From: Gonocerus acuteangulatus
Taxonomy: Eukaryota > Arthropoda > Insecta > Hemiptera > Coreidae
Assembly: GCA_946811695.1 (NCBI GenBank)
Contig: OX328132.1
Coordinates: 129,079,872 to 129,143,871, forward strand
DNA length: 64,000 nt
Direction: 5' to 3'
Under the pieces are notes generated by a model, which saw nothing but the letters and a program-made list of their open reading frames with translations, ran no database searches and was not told where the DNA came from. The position numbers and the translations under genes were made by a program. Below, piece after piece: positions 56,560 through 60,754 of this stretch (within the stretch, counting starts at the first letter, position 1; every line of letters begins with the position of its first letter).

Positions 56560-59009
56560 TGTTCATTCGGCATCTGTCTCCAGCGGTCTTGCTCCTCCTG
56601 TCATCGCAATATTTCGCCGGATTCCTCTCCGGCTTCTTCAGACAATCATTCATCCTTGCTGGTTGGTAAGGGAATCATTCCCTTACCAACCAGCAAGGAT
56701 GAATGATTGCCTGAAGAAGCCGGAGAGGAATCCGGCGAAATATTGCGATGACAGGAGGAGCAAGACCGCTGGAGACAGATGCCGAATGAACAACACATTT
56801 AATTCCCAGCGAAGTAGCTTGAAAAATAGCATATATATATAGTTTTATTAAAACAAATATATTTCACATCTAAATTAGCATACAATTTTAAATATGAGTA
56901 AAATAACTCAAACTCATTGGTCTGTCAAGGTTTTATAAGTTACAGGAATGATAATTACTATTTGATATGATCTATATACAGTTTTTCTAGAAGGCTTTGA
57001 TGAGGCTAGAGCAAGGGCATGCTTGGCCGCCAAAATCTCCCTTGGTGAAATGAGGCCGTAGGGGAAGGTTCCCGGCTATTCTAGTATTCATTCGTTCGTT
57101 GGCTGTCTCCGGAGTAAGGTGTCTAACTTGTCCAGTGATTTCAAGTGATGCAAGAGGCTAGTTCGAATACAATGGTTGTTTCGTTTTATGTTCAAAACTG
57201 TGAAGTGAAAGTATATGTTTAAACTAATATAAAATATCGTAGATATTGAAAAGAATAATAATAGCGATTGTCTGCTTAACACCGGAAGCCTGGGTGCAGA
57301 GAATTCTTTGTGGCTTCATGCAGCATTATTAAAGGTATTAATTTGCGTCCATATGCATGTAAATCTCTACATACCAATGAAGTTACTGTATGTTAATATT
57401 TGTGTGTAATATTCTAAAAGCATATTCGATAATTAATGTTTTTAGATCTACTTCGAACCCACAAAATAGAATCTCATGCTATCCGAATCTTTCACTATAC
57501 TGCTGAAGCAAAATATAAATTTTTTTAAAATTCTAAATTCTATTAAAAATTAATATAAACAATTTCCGTAACAAAATATTATTACAATGTATATATGTAT
57601 ACATAAAAGAAAACTTATATAAAGTAAAAAATAATACTATAATCTTCAAGTATGAGATTTAAGCTCTCATTTTTTTTTCTCTTTTTAAAAAGGGTGCATT
57701 CAAAGGAAGAGGAATTTAACATGCTCTAAATTATTTCCGAGGCAGGATCATTCCTGCTTACACAAATATGAAATGACAAAGGAAGAAATATTACACAGTG
57801 TATTAGACGTAACAGTTAAGTAGGGTCTCCTTGTGATTTAGTGGCTAACGCCTCGGATTTTCATGTGGAGTTCAGGTCCCGCCTGCAGCAGGGATTTTTC
57901 TGATTTCAGGGCCCGTTCCGAAAATTCCCTGTATTCTTTGAGAGGAAATCTTTGATTGTTGGGCTTGCGTAGGTAGATATAGTCAGGGTTCGGATTTGGC
58001 ATTTAATTGCATTCTTATTTTGCTATATTTTAAAACCAACAGATTTAAGAAAAAAAAAAAAAAAAAAAAAATCAAGCACTTTTTAATTTTGGACACCCAG
58101 TATATACGAGGCCCTCCCGACTAGAAGAGGGAACGCACCAGTTGATGTTCTTCTTTTTATTTTACTGTTTGTCTCGTTTATTAACAGTGCACAGTATGGT
58201 AGGTTCAATTTGTTGAGATCGCCTTTGTATAATACCAGAAATCCTCTTAGAAAAAATGAGGGGTTCGGTTAGAGCAATAGCTGCGTATTTTTCTCTACAA
58301 TTGTATTTGACGACTTTGCCCTTCTGGTTGGGAGCACCTCATATATATAGTTCCAACAAAAATGTTTTTCAAAGAAAAAAAAGTAACATCAGGGAGTTTG
58401 GTAGGGTCTATATCCATATACAGTCAAAATTTCAAACAAATTATTAGAAATGAGTAATTAAGAAAAAAATTTCTTACCTGGACTATCAGCAACTGAGTCG
58501 AAGTGGCAATTCATTAGAATACTGTAAGGGACTTCAACGTGAGGCCCAATCTTTAATAAAATGTTCTGTACATTTTTGTAAACATTGGTCATGCCATCCA
58601 AAAATTCAAGAGAAAATGCTCCGCTCGCTTTTTGAAATTGAATAGTAATCCTGTGAGACCTGGATGCATGTCTAGCAATTGAATCTAATTCTCTTGAAAG
58701 AAGATTGACTGCTAAAACTTCATTCTCAAAACTCCCAACTGGTCTTGGTCCAATTTTTGTTAAATTTTGAACATGAGCATATGCATGTTCAGCTATAAAT
58801 CTTCCAGGATGTGAAATTTCATCAGAGGCATTAAGGGGAACTGGCAGTCTATATTCAATTTGTGCTACCAACCAAAATGCCCATGTGAGAAAGAGTAATA
58901 TTACAAAAAAAGTAGAAGGTTCAAGGTACACAAAACGTTCTTTGTGAATAGGCATAATTGGCTCATATTTATTTCGCTGCCGTCGTCTTCTTCTTAGGTT
59001 GGGAGAATC
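21466..59009 (-). CDS. ERMP1: Endoplasmic reticulum metallopeptidase 1 (ERMP1, M28 zinc peptidase), 12 exons, nearly complete
   Basis: Twelve exons, all with GT/AG borders and compatible phases, run from 59009 down to a TAA at 21466 and give about 880 residues, close to the roughly 900 of vertebrate ERMP1. The protein is a membrane-anchored ER aminopeptidase-like enzyme. An N-terminal transmembrane segment ([15 protein letters not shown]) is followed by the M28 domain. Expected zinc ligands are in order: His in NCHFDSV, Asp in GGSDNSAG, Glu in NGAEENL, Glu in NLEACG and His in YHTKLD. Then come several hydrophobic membrane helices (exons 4-8), and a lumenal-type C-terminal domain ending [10 protein letters not shown]. 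The M28 zinc-bridging position reads SDN where many family members have SDD. Only a short N-terminal exon is missing; it was not found between 59010 and 64000. The gene converges with the PH gene. Its introns contain nearly all retroelements described here. Confidence 0.92.
22079..24593 (-). mobile_element. Jockey-clade LINE, 5'-truncated, recent insertion
   Basis: A perfect 15 bp duplication, tatttaatcataatt (22064-22078, 24594-24608), and a poly(A) tail (poly(T) on plus, 22079-22096) bracket it. The 3' untranslated region of about 140 bp contains aaataaac near the end. The open ORF2 starts inside the element without its own start codon, so this is a 5' truncation in the endonuclease domain. 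It lies in the last ERMP1 intron. Confidence 0.93.
22238..24593 (-). CDS. LINE ORF2, endonuclease C-terminal part plus intact reverse transcriptase
   Basis: About 785 codons are open without interruption. Order: endonuclease C-terminal part with [17 protein letters not shown] and [11 protein letters not shown]; then reverse transcriptase with [68 protein letters not shown], the catalytic [20 protein letters not shown] and [13 protein letters not shown]; then a C-terminal domain ending [12 protein letters not shown]. All reverse transcriptase catalytic aspartates are present. It reverse-transcribes element RNA at the target site. The missing part is the N-terminal endonuclease half and ORF1, so this copy cannot move alone. 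The apparent start Met lies partly in the flanking duplication and is not a true start. Confidence 0.93.
24725..25090. other. Unassigned GC-richer segment with direct repeats
   Basis: Two copies of ctatagccggcccatg (24796-24811, 24909-24924) lie in a segment less AT-rich than its surroundings. It probably comes from a repeat; no frame or family was recognised. Confidence 0.3.
25532..25707 (-). CDS. ERMP1: ERMP1 exon k
   Basis: Acceptor aatatttttag; donor gtaaatcc. Encodes [20 protein letters not shown] and [19 protein letters not shown], matching the GPSHMSFYV and WQFWIEV parts of the C-terminal domain. Confidence 0.9.
26254..26640 (+). mobile_element. piggyBac-like MITE (family P), copy 2
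   Basis: Starts at TTAACCCATTCAAGACTGATAG and shares with 20316-20797 the blocks gggactgaaagccaccact, aaccagtcc.tttgcat.gtt.gggtccctctgaagg and gatatttgacttgatattatt. The right TTAA end was not found. Confidence 0.6.
26688..26803 (-). CDS. ERMP1: ERMP1 exon j
   Basis: Acceptor attttaactag; donor gtatgttg. Encodes [20 protein letters not shown] and RRYTFTAIG. Too short to stand out alone, but phase and position fit between exons i and k. Confidence 0.85.
26916..28309. mobile_element. Large palindromic hairpin-family element with nested SINE
   Basis: A perfect 12 bp duplication, gtaaataatatt, lies at 26904-26915 and 28310-28321. A 38 nt tail (26916-26953) is on the left only. Outer arms of about 290 bp (26954-27245 and about 28030-28309) are near-perfect reverse complements; an inner pair (27461-27507, 27606-27654) continues the palindrome. 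Family hairpins face outwards: minus strand 27058-27028 and plus strand 28205-28235 (CTGANGA, A, GGCTAC/GTAGC[C/T], loop CAAAGA, GAAAC). A SINE at 27672-28027 is inserted in the right arm. Frames inside are by-products of the palindrome. Confidence 0.88.
27672..28027 (+). mobile_element. tRNA-derived SINE with poly(T) tail (family T), full length
   Basis: A perfect duplication, tattctagatatac, lies at 27658-27671 and 28028-28041. The head GGGGGCGAGGTTAGCTCAG and a B-box-like GGTTCAAAACC are tRNA-like. The body includes ccgcactatctccctagtgtgccg, and the 3' end is gttacgggactga followed by about 14 T. It is a second full-length copy of the element at 1162-1524, with the T tail again distal to the promoter. 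Confidence 0.92.
28322..29160. other. ERMP1 intron DNA, no gene seen
   Basis: AT-rich. Short frames at 28521-28957 have no recognisable content and do not fit the ERMP1 exon series. Confidence 0.5.
29163..29365 (-). CDS. ERMP1: ERMP1 exon i: start of lumenal C-terminal domain
   Basis: Acceptor ttttttttcag; donor gtaatttt. Encodes [20 protein letters not shown], then [19 protein letters not shown], matching the conserved CGFPWYLP-type block. Ends in phase 2. Confidence 0.9.
29370..30685. other. ERMP1 intron DNA, no gene seen
   Basis: AT-rich intronic sequence without recognised repeats or exons. Confidence 0.5.
30690..30852 (+). mobile_element. Poly(T)-tailed SINE (family T), diverged 3' fragment
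   Basis: Matches the second half of 27672-28027 (ctcacccagcctttaat, tgaccacactatctcc, agtttgcc..atggtcaa, aagggacta) and again ends in a run of about 17 T. An older third copy with the same T-ending polarity. Confidence 0.75.
31073..31228 (-). CDS. ERMP1: ERMP1 exon h
   Basis: Acceptor cctattttag; donor gtaaaatt. Encodes [19 protein letters not shown], a helix [16 protein letters not shown], and PAPQRYMIM. Phase 0 at both ends. Confidence 0.9.
31331..31515 (-). CDS. ERMP1: ERMP1 exon g: membrane helices with GRAGS segment
   Basis: Acceptor tttttgttccag; donor gtaagtat. Encodes [19 protein letters not shown], then [16 protein letters not shown], the counterpart of the vertebrate PILGRSGSE segment, and MFLILFNFI. 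Confidence 0.9.
31581..32170. repeat. TTAA-starting repeat, possible piggyBac-like MITE
   Basis: Begins TTAACCCTTATGCTGCTCC, like the ends of other TTAA elements here, and is less AT-rich than its surroundings. No right end was resolved and no coding sequence was recognised. Confidence 0.3.
32406..32428 (-). repeat. Family hairpin, single copy next to the gypsy element
   Basis: Minus strand CTGATGA, T, GGC(ATGAA)GCC, GAAA: all fixed positions of the family hairpin are kept, with a shorter stem. It lies 70 bp left of the gypsy 5' LTR. Element borders are unresolved. Confidence 0.5.
32499..33104 (+). repeat. 5' LTR (606 bp)
   Basis: Starts TGTAACAGCGAGG and ends AAAGAGGTAACA, so it has TG...CA ends. 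It is repeated at 38521-39162. It precedes the primer binding site by one base. Confidence 0.9.
33106..33123 (+). promoter_or_regulatory. Primer binding site, tRNA-Trp type
   Basis: TGGTGACCCCGACGTGAT complements the 3' end of tRNA-Trp including CCA, as recalled for animal tRNA-Trp. It primes minus-strand DNA synthesis. A second copy lies after the 3' LTR at 39164-39181. Confidence 0.75.
33284..34116 (+). pseudogene. gypsy gag, one frameshift
   Basis: Starts [14 protein letters not shown] at 33284 and reads to a PELWFCQVE block typical of gag of this lineage. Frame changes near 33405, and from there [12 protein letters not shown] through [14 protein letters not shown] and [11 protein letters not shown] continues the retrotransposon gag domain. 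A basic region ([21 protein letters not shown]) and a partial zinc-knuckle-like [14 protein letters not shown] end the protein. It overlaps the protease frame by about 50 bases. Confidence 0.85.
34065..34649 (+). pseudogene. gypsy pol, aspartic protease part, altered active site
   Basis: The retropepsin segment reads [14 protein letters not shown]. Retropepsins have D[T/S]G at this place; here it is DMG, a single C-to-T-type change from a threonine codon. Later [16 protein letters not shown] is the usual downstream block. The frame runs into a TGA at 34647-34649, after which reverse transcriptase sequence continues in the same frame (LPPDKYQQV), so the stop is a mutation within pol. Confidence 0.85.
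34650..35476 (+). pseudogene. gypsy pol, reverse transcriptase part, frameshifted
   Basis: Blocks in order: [61 protein letters not shown] and [11 protein letters not shown]. The usual YxDD box reads LIDD, so the tyrosine is lost while both aspartates remain. A frameshift near 35120 moves the rest ([28 protein letters not shown]) to another frame. The domain breaks at 35476, where the LINE is inserted. Confidence 0.85.
35477..36777 (-). mobile_element. CR1/L2-type LINE, 5'-truncated, inserted into gypsy pol
   Basis: Gypsy sequence ends at ...aagaatg (35476) and resumes at gaatgctgccc (36778), giving a 5 bp duplication gaatg. The LINE tail is a short tetranucleotide repeat, (CATT)n, rather than poly(A), as in several CR1-group families. 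The coding part covers the second half of the reverse transcriptase and the C-terminal domain. Confidence 0.9.
35629..36774 (-). CDS. LINE reverse transcriptase C-terminal portion, open
   Basis: An uninterrupted frame from the element's 5' truncation point to a stop at 35629. Blocks: [17 protein letters not shown], then [20 protein letters not shown], the catalytic [25 protein letters not shown] and [13 protein letters not shown]. The C-terminal domain has [24 protein letters not shown] and [11 protein letters not shown], the pattern of CR1/L2-group LINEs. The N-terminal third of the reverse transcriptase and any endonuclease are missing. The methionine at 36627 is internal, not a genuine start. 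Confidence 0.88.
   Translation of the reverse strand, partial: QLTILVLLDFSKAFDTVDHQILLTKLQSLSFSNSAISWFKSFLSNRSQYVVIPDTNPSSPLPLSRGVPQGSSLSPTLFSVYINDLPLSIAHSKFHLYADDTQIYLSFKPSLLRDAVDKLQVDLNNINAWAAANKLSLNPDKSKAIVIGSQSLISSTSPFPALYLNNIPITYCKSVKNLGIIFDQNLSWKNHISQISRRSIFILRQLYLSRHLLPTKTRQLLVTSLLFPQFDYGCLVYGGLSGDLEAKLKRLMNCFIRFILGIPRDSHISHFYQELNWLFPLYRRQYFLGSVLYQVIPPRRPSYIFQLLKFKSSVHSRNTRSRPSDLYIPSHRTAIFEKSFVTRASLLWNSLPSFVRHSTNLETFKSRLFHHLLSLQVLPNT
36778..38536 (+). CDS. gypsy pol, RNase H and integrase parts, open
   Basis: About 585 codons. RNase [49 protein letters not shown]. Integrase: an HHCC zinc domain ([14 protein letters not shown]...CCVACQKAK), catalytic core with [22 protein letters not shown] and [17 protein letters not shown] D,D,E spacing, then a C-terminal region. 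The stop TGA at 38534 lies 16 bases inside the 3' LTR. This stretch is intact, unlike the 5' half of pol. Confidence 0.92.
38508..38520 (+). promoter_or_regulatory. Polypurine tract
   Basis: A purine-rich run (tggggggagcac) directly abuts the 3' LTR and would prime plus-strand synthesis. It overlaps the pol coding region. Confidence 0.6.
38521..39162 (+). repeat. 3' LTR (642 bp)
   Basis: Same ends as the 5' LTR. It differs by four visible substitutions, one extra T in a T run, and an AT-only insertion of about 35 bp near 38938-38974 that is flanked by copies of attatttata. Confidence 0.9.
39163..39390 (+). repeat. Second copy of gypsy leader and gag start after the 3' LTR
   Basis: Identical by eye to 33105-33332: primer binding site, leader and the first 16 gag codons. 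It stops abruptly at 39390 and is followed by a TTAA-element fragment. Confidence 0.9.
39391..39456 (-). mobile_element. Fragment of the TTAA MITE family seen at 12292
   Basis: In reverse complement it reads TTAACCCATTTGATGCGACACC then CGAGAATACTTGCC, matching the left end of the element at 12292-12919. It is cut by the gypsy junction. Confidence 0.6.
39881..40070 (-). CDS. ERMP1: ERMP1 exon f: membrane helices
   Basis: Acceptor ttttttattttag; donor gtaaatta. Encodes [20 protein letters not shown] and hydrophobic [13 protein letters not shown], ending SDPSGR plus one base. It lies 491 bp beyond the gypsy element. Confidence 0.85.
40642..41034. mobile_element. MITE with cagggtgtctac terminal inverted repeats
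   Basis: Left end cagggtgtctactac and right end gcagtagacaccctg are inverted. The 393 bp inside are rich in repeated tttcgtgac units and have no frame. The superfamily is not certain. Confidence 0.8.
41191..41374 (+). repeat. Two decayed copies of the family hairpin in direct repeat
   Basis: 41191-41219 reads CTGATGA, T, an imperfect stem, GAAA, followed by tattggcaattaaaataac. 41346-41374 is a more decayed version ending GAAAC attaac aaattaaaataaa. Spacing is about 155 bp. No target duplication was resolved. Confidence 0.45.
41517..41746 (-). CDS. ERMP1: ERMP1 exon e: membrane helices
   Basis: Acceptor ttactattttcag; donor gtaatttt. Hydrophobic segments ([18 protein letters not shown]) followed by [18 protein letters not shown] and ending WQSE. 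Phase 1 in, phase 0 out. Confidence 0.88.
41824..42126 (-). CDS. ERMP1: ERMP1 exon d: last zinc ligand and first membrane helix of the C-terminal half
   Basis: Acceptor aaatatttcag; donor gtatgt. Encodes [17 protein letters not shown] (zinc-binding His), [26 protein letters not shown] and a hydrophobic helix. Phase 1 at both ends. Confidence 0.92.
42192..42257. repeat. (TA)n microsatellite
   Basis: Nearly pure TA dinucleotide run in an ERMP1 intron. Confidence 0.95.
42470..42930 (+). mobile_element. Possible solo LTR
   Basis: A GC-richer segment starts near tgttaaata and contains a TATA box in a promoter-like setting (ctctataaaaagggcc at 42635). A CA- and C-rich, leader-like stretch follows. 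The 115-codon frame is probably fortuitous. The ends and any target duplication are unresolved. Confidence 0.35.
43714..43861 (+). repeat. 44 bp tandem repeat, 3.3 units, in the piggyBac 5' end
   Basis: Units start at 43714, 43758, 43802 and 43846. Each contains gccaatatattggtgtt, with an inner palindrome ccaatatattgg, and ggcccagacgacg. Exact 44 bp spacing. Confidence 0.9.
44135..44992 (+). pseudogene. piggyBac transposase, frameshifted, lacking the catalytic core
   Basis: An acidic N-terminus ([19 protein letters not shown]) is followed in another frame by [20 protein letters not shown], then [18 protein letters not shown], the opening of the DDE_Tnp_1_7 domain. After [10 protein letters not shown] at about 44692 the sequence jumps to [18 protein letters not shown], the conserved C-terminal block. 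Roughly 250 catalytic residues are deleted. A nonfunctional relic. Confidence 0.8.
45263..46498 (+). repeat. Interspersed repeat, family W, longest copy
   Basis: Starts actagctgaatacccgtgcttc and ends in gtgagtgagt repeats followed by atatatagtagatag. Blocks at 45430-46000 recur at 51400-51960 and, inverted, at 16250-16700. The frame at 45480-45716 is not conserved between copies, so it is probably non-coding. The class is unknown. Confidence 0.55.
46500..47290. other. ERMP1 intron DNA, no gene seen
   Basis: AT-rich sequence with a block at 46915-47060 related to repeat family R and a ggTTAA-terminated GC-richer patch at 46795-46908 (cctagggttaag). Confidence 0.4.
47300..47393 (-). mobile_element. 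piggyBac-like MITE (family P) end fragment
   Basis: In reverse complement it reads TTAACCCATTAGAACTGATAG then gccactttcgtgacaacggg, as in the copies at 20316 and 26254. Confidence 0.6.
47739..47859 (-). CDS. ERMP1: ERMP1 exon c
   Basis: Acceptor gttttttaaag; donor gtataaat. Encodes [16 protein letters not shown], then [19 protein letters not shown] and YGKIPG, a conserved M28 stretch. Phase 0 in, phase 1 out. Confidence 0.92.
47940..48660. other. ERMP1 intron DNA, no gene seen
   Basis: A 76-codon frame at 48198-48428 has no recognisable domain. Nothing else is recognised. Confidence 0.4.
48671..48752 (-). repeat. Tigger/pogo-type transposon terminus
   Basis: In reverse complement it begins cagtaaaaccttgtttaccc, then ggatcatctaggaccaaag and gatccgagttaacg, the style of Tigger/pogo inverted repeats. 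It is an isolated end. Confidence 0.5.
48769..49926 (+). pseudogene. piggyBac transposase pseudogene, second family
   Basis: An N-terminal acidic region ([13 protein letters not shown]) and [20 protein letters not shown] then [19 protein letters not shown] match the start of the piggyBac DDE domain. Pieces [10 protein letters not shown] and LCIDESL, and later [17 protein letters not shown], follow in shifted frames with several stops. [19 protein letters not shown] is the late catalytic region. More complete than the relic at 44135 but clearly dead. Confidence 0.8.
49930..50570 (+). pseudogene. RTE-type LINE reverse transcriptase fragment
   Basis: Segments in broken frames: [20 protein letters not shown], then [19 protein letters not shown] with [16 protein letters not shown], then [20 protein letters not shown] and [16 protein letters not shown] followed by [20 protein letters not shown]. 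This succession is that of RTE-clade reverse transcriptase N-terminal regions. It ends where a Jockey fragment begins. Confidence 0.75.
50575..51378 (+). mobile_element. Jockey-clade LINE 3' fragment with poly(A)
   Basis: Starts in the reverse transcriptase ([20 protein letters not shown]), has the catalytic box as [10 protein letters not shown], an internal gap, then [19 protein letters not shown] through [17 protein letters not shown] to [11 protein letters not shown] and a stop. A 3' region with aataaataaa and poly(A) ends near 51378. It is closely related to 22079-24593. One in-frame stop and an internal deletion near 50740 make it dead. Confidence 0.8.
51400..51960 (+). repeat. Interspersed repeat, family W, copy 3
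   Basis: Shares with 45430-46000 an ordered set: gttaggtaaacaaatacaaa, aactaacaatttcgaagttt, tcttcgatcgacatcg, cccaaccgtt, agatattttagaaaatatac, gaatacccaaattgaaaatt. Confidence 0.6.
51963..52015 (+). repeat. Hairpin-containing repeat related to 16158-16215
   Basis: Matches the inverted block near 16158 and keeps the hairpin ggttctttcttcc / gagggagggaagaacc. It directly follows repeat W copy 3, as its counterpart lies next to W copy 1, so it may be part of the same longer element. Confidence 0.5.
52255..53510 (+). pseudogene. R2-like LINE relic (reverse transcriptase end and restriction-like endonuclease region)
   Basis: Decayed frames read [19 protein letters not shown] and [18 protein letters not shown] blocks near 52270-52420. 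Later [19 protein letters not shown], with basic RRFKIDV, appears near 53180-53262, and [19 protein letters not shown] near 53365-53410. The combination of a C-terminal restriction-like (PD-D/E) region and a GARG block is that of R2/NeSL-group LINEs. Many stops. Confidence 0.5.
53517..53665. repeat. A-rich simple sequence
   Basis: Two A runs (53535-53548 and 53644-53664) in otherwise unassigned intronic DNA; they could be LINE or SINE tails without a recognisable body. Confidence 0.5.
54097..54356 (-). CDS. ERMP1: ERMP1 exon b: M28 core with Asp and Glu ligands
   Basis: Acceptor ttatgtattacag; donor gtatttta. Encodes [43 protein letters not shown] and [11 protein letters not shown]. Phase 1 in, phase 0 out. 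Confidence 0.92.
54416..54479. repeat. (TA)n microsatellite
   Basis: About 32 TA units, 60 bp upstream of the ERMP1 exon b acceptor. Confidence 0.95.
54480..55440 (-). pseudogene. Tigger/jerky-type (pogo) transposase relic with repeated gtacctttgacca motifs
   Basis: On the minus strand, about 55430-55290 gives [24 protein letters not shown]; 55137-54889 gives [38 protein letters not shown] and VDVEDI-type sequence. These match the basic linker and the C-terminal GDFVLVKF...YVG...FLRR...VDxEDI region of insect Tigger/jerky-like proteins. Several stops. Motifs gtacctttgaccac occur at 54491, inverted at 54663 and again at 54689 and 54708. Confidence 0.55.
55998..56380 (+). mobile_element. LTR-like unit (about 300 bp) followed by a partial second copy
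   Basis: Starts tgttaccggaatg. It has a TATA box (tctatataaag at 56110) and an AATAAA (56219), as LTR promoters and polyadenylation regions do. At 56298 a second start follows (tgtatccgaatcagttccac), repeating the first 60-90 bp, including gttcc.cagag.cctaggtc (56017-56036 and 56311-56330). No internal region was found. Confidence 0.5.
56493..56550. repeat. (TA)n(TG)n microsatellite at the edge of a palindrome
   Basis: Nearly pure TA followed by TG repeats, abutting the left arm of the palindromic element. Confidence 0.95.
56555..56795. mobile_element. Perfect palindromic hairpin-family element
   Basis: The two arms (gtgttgttcattcggcatctgtc... and its complement) meet around an aagggaatcattccctt centre and are perfect by eye over more than 110 bp each. 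Outward hairpins: minus strand 56641-56612 and plus strand 56711-56740 (CTGAAGA, A, GCCGG/CCGGC, loop AGAGGAAT, GAAA). The same peptide frame on both strands is a by-product. A microsatellite lies at the left and a 33 bp unpaired stretch (56796-56828) at the right. Confidence 0.85.
57832..57955 (+). mobile_element. SINE (family A), old diverged head and body
   Basis: Matches the 15820 copy: gggtctcc.t.g..tagtggctaacgc, then gttcaggtcccgcctgc.gcaggga, then ttccgaaaattccctg. The 3' tail is lost. Confidence 0.6.
58478..59009 (-). CDS. ERMP1: ERMP1 exon a: N-terminal region, TM segment, first zinc ligand
   Basis: Acceptor ctttctctttcag and donor gtaagaa. Encodes a basic stretch (RRRRRQR), [12 protein letters not shown], the first membrane helix, and the M28 start to [12 protein letters not shown]. 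Ends in phase 1. The acceptor shows that a further 5' exon exists. Confidence 0.92.
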
Positions 59010-60117
59010 CTGAAAGAGAAAGAAAGACTAGAATAAAAACGGTATGAGTGTTAACAAAACAGCATAATACAAGGAGAAAATTGATAGCAGTGTTTGATGC
59101 AAACAAAAAATAAAGATTCAACATATAGACAGAATAATACAATCAAAATGAAGCAAGCAAACAAATGGATCTTGGTAATAACGAATAACACTATCCACCC
59201 ATCTTGTCAAAATAGAAAATCTGTCTCAAACAAGACATGAAGATGTTCAAATTTTTACTATTTATCCTGTCCTCTAAGAAATGTTTTACTTAAATTTTAT
59301 TAATATTCTAAAACGGAGAGAACTATTAAAAAAAAGTAAGTAATTTTGAAGTTTAGGGGCCTCCTCACCAATTGTTTTTACTGGTTGTTCTAAGAGGTAT
59401 TTTGATGCACTAAACACGATTCCATTTAAAAAAACAAAAAAAAAAAAAAAAAAAAAAAAACAAGTCGCTCTCAACTAGGAAAAAGTTATTAAGCACTAAA
59501 TTTCGTTGTTATGCAGCTATTTTGCTATTAAGGTAACGTAAACAACTATATTTGTAAACATGCACATGTGCGCGTGTCTAAAAGTCCGTGATAAAGAAGT
59601 CTAATTTAAATTTACCATCAATCATTTAAATTTATCATCAGTTATTTATTCAATTTTTTTTTTTTTTTAAATAATGAAACATTCTCCATATTTTTTGTTT
59701 TGCTGTTGAAAAGTATAATATAAATCCCTTAATAAGTAGCTAATGCCTTTATAATTAGTGCGCTCTGATAATTACGAAAAAGTCCGTCACGCAGGAACTG
59801 CATAACTAAGCACTTTCCTCAGAATTTCGGTAGTGTAGACTGCTTTCCAGAACAATTTGCTTAAAATATCCTACATAAATAAAATAAAAACATGAATAGT
59901 TCTCTTTTAATTTTGTAATGAGTAACTGATAAATTATTAATTTGCTTCCAGAGTTATGTTTACACATGGTACCTACTACACTACGTAATAAATACAAAAT
60001 CCTCATATTATCGTATTTTGATATAACGCAGGAACCGGATACAGTCCCTCTAGCGCTCCTTGCGGCGCCTTTGTGAACCTATGTCTGGCTGGCTTTTCTA
60101 TTGAGGTATATTACAAA
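59010..60117. other. Region upstream of the first visible ERMP1 exon, no gene seen
   Basis: The missing N-terminal ERMP1 exon and promoter should lie here or beyond. No frame with a splice donor and plausible start could be chosen. A poly(A) run lies at 59438-59460. Confidence 0.4.
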
Positions 60118-60674
60118 GTAAACCCCCCTTTCCGATTGACCGATTCAGCTCATTTTTACAACACTTTTTTCTCATGAGTTACGCACGACGTATACCGCGT
60201 TACGTTACAATACAGCAGAAATTATGACTGGTATGAGTATATTAGGAATTTGGGTCCGGAGTAAACCCCCCCCTTTTAATGAACCGATTTAGCTTATTTT
60301 TACAACCCATATTTACCTGTAGATTACCACTACGAATACCGAGTTTTGTCGAAATGTACCAAAAATCACGGTTGGTAGTGGCGAATTGGTATTGTGGGTC
60401 TGGAGTAAACCCCCCCTCCGTATGAACCGATTTAGTTTATTTTTATATCTCACTTTTCTCTCTATATTACCAGTACGAATACCAAGTTTCGTTGAAATAT
60501 AACAAATATTACGGCTGAAATGGTCAAATTAGTGTTTTGGGTTCGGGGTAAACCCCCCCTTCCGGTGGACCGATTTTGGTGGTTAACGAACTCGTTCAAT
60601 CGTTTGCTAATTGAATGCTATATACCAAGTTTCGTGACGAAAAAACAAAAACTCTGGCCGCTATCGTGTTAACA

Positions 60675-60680
<6 letters not shown>
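60118..60680 (+). repeat. Degenerate tandem array, four units of about 135-155 bp
   Basis: Units begin with gtaaacccccc at 60118, 60261, 60415 and 60548, each followed by a gaccgattt/gaaccgattt..ttatttttac block and a taccaagttt/taccgagttt block. It is followed by a (TA)n run. No coding frame. Confidence 0.75.
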
Positions 60681-60742
<62 letters not shown>

Positions 60743-60750
60743 TATATATA
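60676..60750. repeat. (TA)n microsatellite
   Basis: About 35 TA units with one interruption, directly after the tandem array. Confidence 0.95.
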
Positions 60751-60754
60751 AATT

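Noticed and set aside
7511..56740. Calling the hairpins canonical hammerhead ribozymes
   Set aside because: All copies have an extra A or T between CUGANGA and the stem, and helices I and III are not convincingly formed in most copies. They are reported only as hammerhead-like.
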